Counted from the stretch's first letter, positions 37,482 to 59,483 are shown. The stretch: 64,000 bases of DNA from Xiphias gladius (GCF_016859285.1 NC_053408.1:12347213-12411212), one strand, 5' to 3'. The notes: generated from the letters alone by a model not told the origin. A program made the numbers and translations.

Positions 37482-40400
37482 TTTTTAAAGTTACGTATTG
37501 ACATTCGGCCTTAGTTTAGAATTTCCAGGTACATAATTGAAGGCGAATGATCTCATCAGCCCATTAGTCATTAGTTACTGGATAACAAACTTCATACAGT
37601 TTCTGGTCTGATGTGACGCATGTAAAAGGCACCATTTGTAGAGAAGTTGCAGGATGGAAACTACATGTATCATCAGTGTAGTTAACGGGAAAAAAAAAAA
37701 AAAAAAAAAAACACACAATACACCACTTTTTGTGCTGAATAACAAGAGAAAAACATTTCAGTAGCCCAATTCACAAAAATGCAGCAAGACAAAATGTCTT
37801 CATGTTCAGCGGTAAAGCACCTTTCCAAACACTGGTCAGAACAAATGCTCTCTCTCAACTAATTTGGAAGATTCTGAACACTGTTGCCTTTACATGTTAC
37901 TTTAACCATCGTAGAACTTGTACGAATTTACTCTGATATTTTGTGTCTACAAGTCTTTCTATACATCCATCATTATAATTCTAAAGATATAATTATAATT
38001 CTTCCATTTTGTTTCACTGTAGGCCATCATCAAACAAATCGCTTATGCGTAAGAGAAAATGCACTGTCCTGTTTGTAGTGACTTTAAGATTGAATGACAC
38101 CTTGTGCTGACAAACTAACCTTGATGTGGGTCCAGAGCAGCATCTTCAGAGTTGGGCAGGGAGGTGGAGATGTTGTTGGGAGAGGAGCAAGGTGAGGGGG
38201 AGGTGGAGGATGAGGACAAGGGTGTGGTGGCGGGGTCACTCTGAGAACCACTGCTGCAGCTCTGCGGAGGGATCGGGGCCCGGTGACCATCTGGAACCTC
38301 AAGGAGCTGACGAGTAGGAAACAACAGTGTTTAACCTGTGTTCTTAGCATTATCTACATTATGTTAAGTTTTACTTTTAAAAGGGAATCTTGGGGGGGGA
38401 TCTCTCTCTCTTTAGAAGTAAAACTAATGCTGTAGGAGGCTGAGTGGCAGTTACCCTGTGCTGAGTATGCGGTGGTTGGCGGATGAACATGCCTTCCAGC
38501 TCCTGGTTGAGGCCTTCCACGCTACAGCGCAGTCGAGGGACCAGTGTAGACAAGGGAGCGAGAGGGATGGGAATTGGCTGAGTCTGAGGGCACACAAACA
38601 ACTTGAATGGAATTTAGGCTGCATCACTCCTGAGGAGCAACGTAAACATATCAGACATTTGTTTTTTCACAGTGGTCTAGTCAGTTTCCTCTTATTGTGC
38701 AGCACCGCGAGCTACATTGTTTGAGGAGTGCTACATAAGTAAAGGTTATTATTGTTGTTTGTATACTAAATTAAATCCTGAAGCCTTCCTATGCAGTGCC
38801 CAAAACGCATTCTTTATGAGTTAAGTATTAAAGCGACAATGTGGTGGAGATATCACTGAAATTCACCAAATTCCCCAATGACAACCAAAACTAGCAAGCC
38901 TGCATGCCTTTACTGAAATCTTATAAAGGCTTTCAGGTGCAAATCAGGTTTGAAACCATCGGTTTTTCATGTCACTACACTTTGATCTCAAACCATCACA
39001 GCCCAGTCAGCGCAGCAACGCGCTACAAGACAGAGCAGACCAGCTGTGCTGAAAAGAAGAAGTACATATTTGGCTCTGAAAAGCAGAAGCAGTGTGATGT
39101 AGTGGTCTTCCTGTTGCTTCAGTGTTTTATTTCGTTCACTTCCTGCAATGAGCTACACTGTTCATTTATTCACTTTAATTAATGTAAATCAGTGATACTT
39201 GTCTGGAGGCAGGTTGCACTGGTAAAAATTTTAAGATGTCGTTTTCGTAAACTTTTCCTGTTTAAAAAAAACAAAAAAAACAAAAAAAGGAACCCAATGT
39301 GTACACACACGCATGTATGAAATAAGTAGCACGTTTTGTTTGTGTGTGCTGATGATGGTAAGGTACCTGAGTAGTTCCTAGGCTACAGCTCCGCTGAGGA
39401 TAGCCTCGCTGGCAGTCTTTGTCATGCCCCCACGAGACTGCAGATTTGTTGCGCTGCTGCAGCTGTTGTTTTAGTTTAGCAATCTGCAAAGAACAGAGGG
39501 TTATTATCAATCAATAAGCTTACACACACACACTTTAAACTTGTCACACACTTTGCAAGATCCCTTCCAAGGCATGTTTTAGGCATATTTTAATAGTGAT
39601 AATCTGATTACGTGATGTTATGATAAAAGATGTGACAACGAATTAAGCTCTAGTGAAAACTGAACAAAGAGAAGTTTCTTTAGAGATGAGGTCATTTGAT
39701 CTCCTGTTGCTCAATGCTGTCAGAATAATTGAGTCAGGCCTTTTTTCAACAGCTTACCCATTTTGATACAAAAATGCCCAGTTTGGAAAACCTGAGCGTT
39801 ACAAACACATGTTGTGCAATAAAGGCAGATATTGACCTCTCGCAGATGCTCAGCACTGCCCCATGATGCTGAACGTTTGTGGCTGCTGCTTCCTCTCCTG
39901 CTCTGGGTGTTGTCTGACCACGAGTCTGGGGTCTGAAAAAGAAGACACCACAATATGGTTAGCTGCCATAAGGAAATAATACCCTAAAAATAATATAGCA
40001 TGTCACTAATAAGTGTATATATTAGCTTTGCCCTGAAACTGCATTATGACCAAATTGAAATCTGAGACTGGAAGCGATAACAGCTGTCATATGGAAGTTA
40101 GATATTATAACAAGACTTCAAACGTATTTTTACCAATCTAGTTTCACACTAAGCACAAAATCAACTTTTCATGCTCAAAGGCTGATCTGCAGCCACATCA
40201 CACCATCCACACCCACAGAGTCTCTTTGCAATTGTAGAAGAGCGATATAGAAGGAGAAACTGAAAAACAAAGACAGGGAGGATGTGGGCAACCAAAAAGC
40301 AGTGGCGAGTGCCTGCACACAGAGCAGAGAGGATGGGTGCAGCGAAACGGCCTCGTCAGCTGACTTCAGGGACTGTTCTCATGGCTTCTCACTCTAATAG

Positions 40401-41606
40401 CTATGCAAGCACTGGACACTCCCTCCCTCCCTCCCTCTGTCTCGTAGCAACTTTGTTCTCTGCAAAAAGTGCAAACTAATCTTCCAACATGACCCCCCCC
40501 CCCCCCCCCCCCCCCCAGGGAACACCACTGAATAGACACATTAAAAAATTTTTAAAAAATTAAGTTATGTTCAGTAACTGACTATGGAAAAAACAGTGGT
40601 AAACTAATACATCCCATTCATTTCTTTGGGAGAGAGCAGCTTTGATTCAAACTTGCCAGCATTATTATACACTTAGGTACACTTTGCATCTGGAGCTGAC
40701 CTGAGTGGATTTGTCCTTGCGAGAGTGGCTGCTCTGGCCCTCTGGTTCTTTCGGCCAGTGTCCCTGCAGGTACGGCCCGATGATGGCATCGAGAGACATG
40801 GTCCGCCTCATGCCAGAGCTCAGCTGGTGCACTTTGGCCTTTGCAGCTGTCAGTATCAGAGGCAACTTTTCATTTTTATTTTCATTGAAAATAAAAATAA
40901 TCTTTTGAGGCAACTATAATCATACCTATAGAGTAGTAACTGCTAGGTTGTATTATCCTTATTACTAGATTTCCACATATAATTGTTGTATTACTTGTCT
41001 ATTTTATTTTTTAAATCATTCAATTCTAATGACAGTACGACAGACAAATAAATTAACACGTTAACGTATACACAGCTAAACTTACATCTAAAAACAATAC
41101 AACACACCACTTCAACAATGAATGAACAGTCGATTAGTGGTTGTCAGTTGAAAAAAAATTTTTTATAGAGATGCTGCACTGACTTCCATGTTGACATGAT
41201 TGTTTTATGACCGACTGCTGCTACAGATGTTTCCTAATCAGTAGGGGATTTTACTTGATCATCTTTTTCAAGTTTGAATCAGTAGTTAATAACTTTGATT
41301 ATTCTACTAGCAAACTCGGATGCGGATGCAGCTGGTGTGAAACCACGTAAGGCTGTATTTAGGTGTTCCACAGTACCTCACTTTTTACATTTTCTACCAT
41401 GGCATCACATTTAAGCCTATGCACGTTTATCCGGGGACATAACTGTGTGATCCATACAGCGTGACAGGTGTTAGGCTCATACCTGGCTTTCCATCTCTCC
41501 GGTGTGTTCGAGGCTTGCTGGCCAGCTGATAGGGGATGGTAGCCTTGAGGGGCTGTGGACCCAAAGCAGCTCCCCGGGTCTGTCCAACTCCACTTCGGCC
41601 AGACAT
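35815..41606 (-). CDS. fam117a: FAM117A, GLCCI1/FAM117-family phospho-protein
   Basis: Eight coding exons: 41606-41483, 40846-40701, 39932-39837, 39483-39367, 38583-38455, 38306-38120, 37200-37029, 36118-35815; 1275 nt, 424 aa (human about 453). The start MSGRSGVGQTRG leads into LKATIPYQL, like LRATIPFQL in human. Conserved blocks follow in order: RRTMSLDAIIGPYLQGHWP (from 55), SSHKRSASWGSAEHLRE (106-122), IAKLKQQLQQRNKSA (123-137, short coiled coil), SVEGLNQELEGMF (about 182-194), LEVPDGHRAPIPPQS, CFQREPPEGCEKVRAWEE and PNKVNFTPHGGSAFCPVSLL. The molecular function is poorly known. RRTMSLD (S59) and HKRSASW (S113) have the form of basophilic-kinase/14-3-3 sites, which is inference. The C-terminus is a Ser/Ala/Gly-rich low-complexity tail ending GEGLAF. 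All introns fit GT-AG. Its neighbour spop is also near FAM117A in human 17q21. Confidence 0.95.
37452..37481. repeat. (AAC)10 trinucleotide repeat
   Basis: Ten AAC units within the intron between fam117a exons at 37029-37200 and 38120-38306. Confidence 0.9.
40493..40516. repeat. C24 homopolymer (G24 on the gene strand)
   Basis: Twenty-four consecutive C within fam117a intron 2, preceded by a ccctccctccctc run. On the transcribed strand the RNA carries a G24 tract. Confidence 0.95.
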
Positions 41607-42300
41607 CTTTCCAGTGACAAACCTGGGACCACTCAGCGCCTCGCTGGCTGAAAATTAGCAGTGGATGTCCTGCCTGGGAGAGATGTGGGGGCGCTCTGTG
41701 GAAACGCTGGTAGTGGCTGGCCAAGACACCAGCTGCAACTCTTCCTCCTCTGGTGATGATGACTACTCAAAACCGTTACAAAAGTCAGGCTCGACTCATA
41801 TAAATACCCTTTCCAAGTAGCTACGTCTACCAGCAACACTTAGCTTGACAGACGAGACGTTACTAACAGCTTGTGATCAAGTCTTTGCCGGTGATCATAC
41901 TTTTTTTTTTTTTCTGGCTTGTGTGCGAGTTAGCAGCCTAGCAAGCAAAGTTTCTTTGTGAGGATGTTGAGATATTTCACCCGGTTGTCGAACAAGGAAG
42001 CAGCTCCAGTTTCGAAAAGTCACTTTAACGTCAACTGCTACGTCCTCTGAGCAAACCTCGAAGTATATTTCATTGTAAATCTGCGGGCTGGAGCGTGTTT
42101 TGGTGGCCCACAAGGTTGCGAGGTGGTCACAGTTACTTTGGCCCTCCGTGTTCTTGTTTCAACGCAAACTCCAAACACCTCCACCACCACCACCACCACG
42201 CTCTTGTGGGTTTAACTATGTAGGGAGGTGGGCCCGGCTCCGAATCTCACTTTTTATTGGTTGGTGGAGTCACCGACTTCAATCCTATTGGACAATCCGC
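41607..42300 (-). promoter_or_regulatory. fam117a: fam117a leader and probable promoter with two CCAAT boxes
   Basis: The stretch above the start codon is GC-richer than its surroundings. Two ATTGG motifs at 42256-42260 and 42287-42291 read CCAAT on the gene strand, 31 bases apart, the usual spacing range of NF-Y pairs. A TTTTCAG at about 41647 could be a leader-exon acceptor. The transcription start is not determined. Confidence 0.35.
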
Positions 42301-42589
42301 CATCAATCCGTCAAACCCCGGACAATGAAATTTGCCGTCACCGCCCCCAATTCATATCTCATATTAACCGATTTTCGCTATTAAATTCGTGTTGAAATAA
42401 CACGTTTAAGCTCTCAAAGTCTGAAAACTGACAGTTATAACTTTTACCCATGACACTGAAAATCCATAAACTACTTTTTAAAGCTTCATTAATGGTTGAA
42501 GTTACTGTAATTTAACATTTTAAATGTACTCGGAGGGCATGTCTTGCCCCCAGTGCCCATGCATTTAAAGGGGCCACTCAAATCTCCTA

Positions 42590-42991
42590 CTTAAATAAGT
42601 AGCAATACCACAGTGTAGAAAATACTCTGTCACAAGTAAAAGTCCTGCATTCAAAACTTTACATAAATAAAAGTACAAAAGTCTAAGCATTAAGATATCT
42701 TCAATGTACCAAAAGTAAAAGTACTCACGCAGAATGGCCTAATGTTACATATTAAATTGTTGGATTATTGTTATTTATGCATCAATGTGTAACCATCACT
42801 AATACAGGAGCTGGTAAAGGTGGGGCTATTCTTCACTACTTTGTGTACTCCTGGGGAACACATCATCATTTATTAGCTAGTTATATTTTTATTAATAATT
42901 TAAATCTGAAAAGTAACTGATGCTCTAAAATAAATGTAGTGGAGTTTCCCTCCGAAATATTGTGAGGTAGAATTATAAAGTAAATGTACTA
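42590..42991. repeat. Dispersed fish repeat (aaaagtactcacgcagaatggcc type)
   Basis: Contains ccaaaagtaaaagtactcac and gcagaatggcctaatgttac, phrases I recall from a common percomorph repeat. A related opposite-end piece occurs at 63369-63525. The family name is not assigned. Confidence 0.5.
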
Positions 42992-44539
42992 CCACTGCAA
43001 ATCATGCAGCCTTTGTAATTTTGAGCATTAAAATCCATGTTTGTTTTAGATTTTTTTATTTATGTATTTTTTTTTTTTTACCTCTCATGATAAGCATTGG
43101 TTTCCTTTCATTTTGTAACTATGCAGCTCCTGAAACTTGGCTGATTTGTTTAATCCGCCCCAGTGAGCATCAAGTCCACATTCATTTTTACCAGTGTTAC
43201 ATAATTGTTGAATGGTGATGCAATATAAGAGCAGATTGATTTGAAAAGTCTGCACTGCATCATCTCATACCATTAATGTGATTTGACAACAATTAATGCA
43301 GACTTGATGATCACTTTGAGAGACTGCACTGCTTTAGCAAGTTCCAGGAGTCCGCCAATAGAGTTTCACACCATACGAAATGAATGGAAACTAATACCTA
43401 TACCTAACAATGTGAAAGTACGATTAAATGTCTGCAATACTGTAACATGGGCTACAATATACGAAACTAATGATATGGTCCTCTAACTTTTTCACTCATT
43501 CATTTACATGCCTACTATTTCATCATACTATCCTGAGGCCTATTAAATCACCCTAGCTGGGTGTGTGTGCACCATCTGGGTGGACTGTGAAATGGTTTTG
43601 GGTGGTGTGTGTGCATTTGTGAGACAGTGTGCATTGTGGGAGATAAATGTCCTGACTCTGTGTAAAAGGGAGTGCCAATGGTGGGACAGGAGAAGGGGGC
43701 AAAGATAACATGACATGCAATTTTACAAACAGATCCTAGACCTGTGCTAAGTCTCCCAGTGTCCCCTCACCCAAACCAACTGGCCCAAAATGTGAACTCA
43801 GGACTTCACCCCATGCTTAGATAACATGCTCGTGAGTCTGGCACACCAGAATGGGAGTGAAAGTGCTTTATCACAAAAGGGTGAAGTGCTGAACCATGTG
43901 TCCAGCGGCCTGCTCATCTATCTAGTGCAACTGCACCCAACAATTGATGTCACTTTCACAAAACAGACAAAGACAAAACCAGATAACTAAACCCAACTTT
44001 TCACAACCTCTCAGTCAGTCTCATTTACAGCCAGGCAGTTAATTGGACAGTATGCCGATCTGGAATGTGTCTCATACATAATGCATTTCCAACGTTTACC
44101 AAAGGACCTTCAGCAGCTGTTTGTTTAGCTCTGCGTATTTGTCTGTGTTAATGAATGAATGATTCTAACCTATGACCTCACGTAGGCTATTTCTAACCCA
44201 TTTGAAGAGAGGCCATGTCATGCTCACAACATTAAGCTACAAAGGGGGGACATGAAGACAAAAAGTGACCGAGGCACAGGGGGAAAGAGTGTGCGTTGGG
44301 TTTGTTGGACCTACAGTAAATTAACTTGCTGTGATGTCAGCCATTCATTTAGAGCAAATTCTATTCGGTTCCCTTGTCTGTTTGTATTTGTGTCAGATTT
44401 TTTTTCAGCCAGATAGTCATAAACTGACACAGCAGTGTCTGAGTGGCCAAATGGCAGCCAACATGACTTGCAGTAAAAGGATATTGTTGGATGTAAAATG
44501 TGAAGGCAATTCATGAACAGTATGTGCATGAATAGCTAC
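42992..44539. other. Intergenic, no gene recognised
   Basis: Upstream of fam117a and beyond the 3' end of rundc3a. Only short frames without family likeness. No promoter or RNA gene could be supported. Confidence 0.5.
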
Positions 44540-45010
44540 TGCTACTGCTACTTAGCGGTGCTTTGAGCTTAATGTTATCATCATAATGCTAACATGCTCA
44601 GAATGCGATGATCATGCTAACACGCTGATAATATTTATTGCGTTCTCAATCTTAATTAAGCACGTTAGCATGCTAGCCGTACAGCTGAGGCTGATAAAAT
44701 AATAATAATAATAAATGCAAGTAGTTTTTTCAGATTGGAAAAAAAGTATAGGACAATGTTAATTTTAACCTGATGATGAAACGGGACAGCTAAGGAGAAG
44801 ATGATTGCCATTACCAAACTTAGTGGCCGGCCAACCAACAGTTGGGGAGAAAACCACAAATGTCAGCCTTATGGTGGCTTTATAGGAAAAGTCAGGGATT
44901 GCAAAAGTCATTATGAGTCATCCTCTGGGGACCATGAACGTTTGTATAACCTTTTGTCGCAATCTGTCCAATGTTAGTACAGTGTTAGTATCACCACCAA
45001 AGAGTACTCC
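44540..45010. repeat. Percomorph 'gctaacatgct' dispersed repeat
   Basis: Contains gcggtgctttgagcttaatg, taatgctaacatgctcagaa and cacgttagcatgctagccg, then near 44920 tcatcctctggggaccatga, the 3' portion of the same family. Related copies lie at 51170-51570 and 63885-64000. Confidence 0.55.
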
Positions 45011-45077
45011 ATCGATTTAGCATTGCACTCCTATTACATTATGCATACCAGCATTTAATGTTTCAAAAAAAGGCAGT

Positions 45078-45083
45078 TTTATT
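45078..45083 (-). terminator. rundc3a: Probable rundc3a polyadenylation signal
   Basis: AATAAA on the minus strand in CTGCAATAAAACTGCC, about 1.08 kb past the rundc3a stop, followed by a T-rich run. Nearer canonical signals were not seen. Confidence 0.5.
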
Positions 45084-46158
45084 GCAGTTTAAATAACACA
45101 ACATATCCCAACTCTCAACAACACTGCATGAGATTGCAGTTTACGGGATGGTAAATGATACAAGTAAGTGTATGTCATGAAATGAATTATAATATAAAAA
45201 GAAAAGGCGGGAAAAAATTGAAGACCAAAAAAACGAATGACACACATACGCACGTTGCACATTCACTATTTTTCTGCTGCTCAAACTACTCTATCAAGCC
45301 AGGTTTGTAGAAAAAGACAATGAAAACATTCATTCTGCATAGTCACAATGCACTTTGCATTTGTATGCAATAGATATTATGTCTGTTTGATTTTTGATGT
45401 TCACATTGTAGTGCCTCTGCAAACCTTGGTAGCCTGACAGGTCGTGCTTGTCACATCCTAAAATCTTTATCTACCCTACCGCATGATCGAATAAGGCCTA
45501 AAATGCCATTCATACTAATATCATAAAGCTTTGTCCGTTAATAACCCTCTGGCCACATTTTTGACTCAGCACATTAAAAGCCTGTCTTTTTTTTTATCTC
45601 TTCCTCTTATAATAGTGTAATATAATATGGCAAAACTTTCTTTCTGTTTATAACAGGTTATAACAGCTCACCCATCCTGCCAGTATAATACAAAAGGCAA
45701 CATGAGATACACTCACAGACTGATAAGACACAGACAAATGGCAGGTTCATACAGAAAAACCCTACAGTGAGTTTTGATGAAAGTGACCAGTACAGATACA
45801 TCACTGTAATTGCACAAAATCAAGCGTCATGATGTAAGAGAGGTCAAACTTGAACCAGTTGTTTGCATTCCAGGAGGCTTAATCATGTCAAGACAATGAA
45901 AGACAGTGAAACTGAAGGAGGCCGTCAGGCAGTACAGCAGCTATTCCTGCGTCTTTGTCGGACAGTCCCAGACAGGGAGGCTACTCTTTCACAAACACTT
46001 AAAAGGTGTAAGTTGAGAGAGTGCTGGGCAACGTAAAGGGACTCACATAAGGGCCGTGAAAGAGAGTGCATTTGTCCGCCTACCAAAAGTTGTCTTTATT
46101 TTTTCAGGTTGAATTGTCTCAGTCTGTTAATTGGTTGGCAGTGTTTCTTTGGCGCCCC

Positions 46159-54765
<8,607 letters not shown>

Positions 54766-55076
54766 GATCATCTCCCATCATGCAGACTGAACATGATAAA
54801 TCACCCCAGCAGCTTCAGTGACATGTAGTTTTACAGCTTTAAACATGGCTGTAATATGTCTCTGTTGTGCCTATAAGGACTTCAGTTATAATGCAAATAA
54901 GATGTTTTCCCCACATATAAATATCCAATATACTGACATACATTTAACCTAAAAAACTAGTGGTATTTATGTATCATTTATATGCATCGTGGAATGTATC
55001 AAATATTAAAGCCTCAAATATTAAAACCTCTGATGGGTCGGTAATGACATACTCATGCTGTGCAGCCAGATATTAT

Positions 55077-55247
55077 TCAGATCCACACAGCTTTTATTGG
55101 AAGTCTTGTAAATGAAAAGTACAGTACAATAAGGGTGATATCATCAACGCCACCACTGCAGTCATCATGCTGGATCATTTCCTCCTGCTGTAATTTCTGA
55201 CGGGCCTCCTCGTCACTCTCCTCCCTCTCTTCTTTTTCCTCCTCCCA
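55077..55247 (-). other. Unexplained acidic open segment ending at a polyadenylation signal
   Basis: After a splice-acceptor-like CTCTGCTGGCAG, 57 codons are open to TGA. The peptide starts WEEEKEEREESDEEARQKLQ and continues QEEMIQHDDCSGGVDDITLI. AATAAA (55093-55098) overlaps the last codons, which is odd for a real coding end. It may be a terminal exon whose true stop was lost, a pseudogene piece, or chance. No partner exon was found in the window. Confidence 0.25.
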
Positions 55248-56235
55248 CTGCCAGCAGAGATTTTTGTTGTGTATCTGGAGCCTGAAACAAGTTGAGCTGA
55301 ATCGAAAGTGTAATCAAAAAGCTCCTAGGGACACTTGGGTCCCAAATCTTTTCCTCCCAAACGAACTGACAGCTGGTTGCCACCATACATTGTTGGGTGG
55401 GGGTTGGGGGTTCAGGGGCTTTTTTTTTTTTGTCCTTTTGGAGGTTTAATCGCTCATGCATGCTGTGTTTGGTGCACCATATGTTTTGATGCTTCATATT
55501 CCTATTTTGACAAGATTAGAGCTGTGAAATGGTCACCAATAGTCTGTAACCTACAAATCTCCTTCAGTGTCACAGTAATGTGCTCTATGTATTTTAAATT
55601 CCCCTAAAAACAAACAGAAGAAAGTCAGACTATGCTCCAACATAACTGTGCATTGTTTTTATTTCTAACAGTAACCACATGTTTGTTAAGGGCCATAAAA
55701 ATGACCCTGTGTTCTTTTCATGCTACCCACTTTCCCCTGTGTGTTTAGAGGGCCTTGATGGTCTAAAGCTCAAAAACAAATACACACACACACACACACT
55801 ATTACTTGATAATTGGTTCCATTTCCGCAAAATCTAATTTGACTTTCCAGGTTGCAACAACCATTGAGGGCATTTTCACGTGCAGTGTTTTCAACATTGC
55901 AACAGGGGACAGACCTTTAGTATCTTCTGTAATCACCTAAAGAGACACAATAATTTAGTAACACACTTCCATAAAAATTAGGGACAACCAAGAGAAAGAT
56001 TTTTTTAAGGAATGGATGAATTGAAGATACCCTTACTTTTAGTCATGAGATAAGCTCCAAAACAACAAAAACACCTCTATTTTGTAAGGCAGGTCTCAAG
56101 CCCAAACTGAGATAAGCCTTTTGGCTTTGTTTTATTCGACCTTTTGGAAGCTCCTCCAGAGCCAAAGAACACATCATACAGCTGCAGTGGTAGAAGTAAG
56201 CAAATAATTTCCATTCTGTTTAGTTCAGTTCAATT

Positions 56236-56539
56236 CACTTTATTTAAATTCTCAAGGCATACTCCCAAAACATTTATACATTTAAACATTTAAACTCTCA
56301 TAAAAATGATCATATTTATCTTACACTGTACATACCATATAAACACAGAACAGTAATCTGGACACCAAACAGTCCCAAAATATTTACAGGCACAGTTTCC
56401 TCTCTGTTAAACTTGTGAATACTGGTGGCAGCTCAGGTGCCTCTTGCTCTGAGCCGACGCCCGAGGGGAGTGTGTGAAATTCTGGATGGTGTTGTGAAGG
56501 CATTCAGGGCAGAGGTTAGGTGTTGAGTCGGGGTCTGGC
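56236..56539 (-). other. Unexplained terminal-exon-like segment downstream of the PTH receptor
   Basis: An acceptor-like CCCCTCACAG is followed by an open frame of 43 codons (56538-56410) ending in TAA at 56407-56409: PDPDSTPNLCPECLHNTIQN, then FTHSPRASAQSKRHLSCHQY, then SQV. AATAAA follows at 56239-56244. The frame is GC-richer than its flanks. It could be a last exon of an unknown gene or simply the distal 3'UTR of the receptor gene at 57420; no upstream partner exon was found. Confidence 0.3.
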
Positions 56540-56827
56540 CTGTGAGGGGCAAAAGGTTTGTGTATCAGCCCTCAGGGTCCTGTCAGACTGATAAACGGGG
56601 CTGAGTAGACAACAGAGGACAACAACAAAGGTGCAGACAGGGTCCCTACCTGTCTTGACACGACGAAATGTCAAAAATAATCAAATTACGACAGTTGGCT
56701 TGTTAGGGTAACTATTTATAGGTTTATATTTATGGTGTTTCCTCCGTCGTAATTGTGTCACTGGTACCTGGAGGTCAATATTTGGAAAAAGGGAGGATCA
56801 CTACAGCAGATTCAGAGACAGTGGCTG

Positions 56828-56943
<116 letters not shown>

Positions 56944-57419
56944 GACACACACGTAAGTGCAGTTTGAACTGGGGTCAGCCAGTCTTGCTTGGAAAATCCA
57001 ACACAGCAACGAAGTGAGGAGGGAGAAAAAATCACAAAAAAATCTCACCGTCTCAACATCCAGGTCTGTCCTTTGACTTTTCTGAATTCTCTACAGCATC
57101 ACATCCTGACAGATAACTTAGCTTCATTTATATTTTTTTTCACATTTCTTTTACATCAATTGAAAGCACTTTAAGGACTTCTCATTGAAGCTGGCTCACA
57201 AGTTGAGACTGAAAGCTCATTCTTGACCTCAACAAAACAATCTCAATGCAAGTAAATCCTTAAGATGTCTGCTTTGGTGGGTCATCAGTTCTGTGCCTCA
57301 ACATAGAGGATTTTGTACAGATGACCGCTCTAATCAGATGAAGCCAGAAAAATCCACTACTGCGAATGAGTCCAACATTTCTTTTCTGCTCATCTGACCC
57401 ACAGACAGTATCAAGACAA

Positions 57420-59451
57420 TCACAAGATGGTCTCCAGCTCTTTCAGAGATAAGGAGCTGTCTGGATCTTCTGCTCCAGGGGTTTGGGTTGAAGGTACTCC
57501 ATGACTTTTGGAGTCATTATTTCCCTTGCTGGTTCTGACATGCCTAGCAAAAACTCCTGAGGTCTCAGTATCACCAGGCACGTATCCAGGCAGGCTGGTT
57601 TGGGGGTGGAGCGAGGTGTGGCGTGGCGGCCTGGCCCCTGACCCGCCACCCGCAGCTCCCCCTGATCCCACCACACCTCCGGTGAAGGAAAGCGCTCTGG
57701 GATTGGCGGCAGACAAGCTGACGCTGTGTGTGGTGGTGTGTGACATCATGCCGCCGTAGTAACAGCTGCCTCCACCGCCGCTGCTGGTCATCCTGGCTTT
57801 CTGTTTGAGGTCCAGAGCGAGGCTGCGTCTCAACCACGCCTTCTTTACCTCTGCCTGCACCTAAGAACAGGGGGAAGGAGACAAGCAGAAAGTTAGTTTT
57901 TACCTGAGTAAATCTGAGTTTATTGTTCAAAACAAAATTATGGATTTATTACCTCCCCATTGCAGAAACAGTAGATAAAAGCCACAAAAAAGCCCTGGAA
58001 AGAGCAAATTGAGATCTTGTTAAAAAAGAAGTACACCGTCATCACTGTTTATCATCGATGTAGAGGAGGATAGTAATGGAATATTTGTCAATGTATTTGA
58101 ATACTGAAAAAGTAATTGTATTCCTACCTAAAAGAACGATTAAAGCAATAACTGCTTGTAGAGTGTGAATGCTTGTAAATGTGTATTCTGACCTGGGAAG
58201 AGTTGAAGAACATCTCGTAATGCATCTGCACCTGCCACAGCAGCCCGGTGACCTCAGTGTAGGGAAGAGCCATGAACACCATGTAGTGAACTCCAAACAA
58301 GGGCATGAGGACTAATGTGGACTTGAGCAGCTTCCTGCCGATAAAGAGACAAACATTCATGCAGTGATTTCGTGTTTGTAAAGACCCTCCCTTGTCAGTA
58401 GATGGTGGCCTAGTAGTCGGTCGAAAGATTTTGTGGGGAATTTTAAACTAAGAGGGAAAAAATTTAATTAGCGTAACCATGAGTCTGTTCAGCTTATCGT
58501 TCTTGGAGGGATAAGTGAACACTTGCCGGTACTGCTGTCGAGGATCCAGTTTACCAGTGTTGGTCTCCCACAGTTTAGAGGCCAACACTCGGATTATGTT
58601 GACGAAGAGGAGGAAATTCACCTGCAGGGGCAGATATGAAGACATACAGTAAGTGTCAGAAACCCTTTAAGAGCAATTAAATGTAAATTCCTTTCCCTTA
58701 CAACAATGGCTGCCAGAATGGGAACTTGATAGATCCACTTCAGGTTTCCGGCACTGATGTCCCAACATCTGAAAGCAGAGATATTAGAGTTCAAGAAAGC
58801 ATTTGTGATACAGGTGTCCTGTTAAATCTAGACACAAAAATGCATGACATGACTCACTGCGTGTCTGCCAGTGATGCTCGTGCACTGACCCAAATGGACA
58901 CAAACACAGCTGGAACACCTAAAATGAGCGGAGAGAAAAAAAAAAACAGAGAAATTATTATCGTGATAATTCGCCGTTAGCTCTGCACTTGACAACAGGG
59001 TATGCTGCTTACCCCAACCGATGATGGTGAGGGCCCACAGGTAGTTCTTGTCGGAGAGGAAGGCCATGAAGATTAGGCTATGTAGGTACAACCCCTCCAC
59101 CAGGATCCAGTAGTGATTGGTCGCCAGGAAGTACAGGAAGAGAGTAACAGCAACTTTACAACCGGCCTGAGGACACAGAACAGCAGGTCACAAAGTGCTG
59201 GAAAGTGGATACAATAATATAGTCAGCAAAGCTATGGATAACTGGTGGTGAATATAAAAAATTATATGGTTTACCATATGGGGCTTCTGTGCAGTGAACA
59301 CAGGCTCAGCCTTAATGTCATCAGATATGGAGTAGAGCACAGCGTCCTTCACAAAAATGCTGACTGCTCGACATATGAAGGAGGTGAAAAGGTGAATGTG
59401 GATGTAATTGCGTGTGCAGTGGAGACGCCTGGAAATATTTGAGAGTGCATA

Positions 59452-59483
<32 letters not shown>

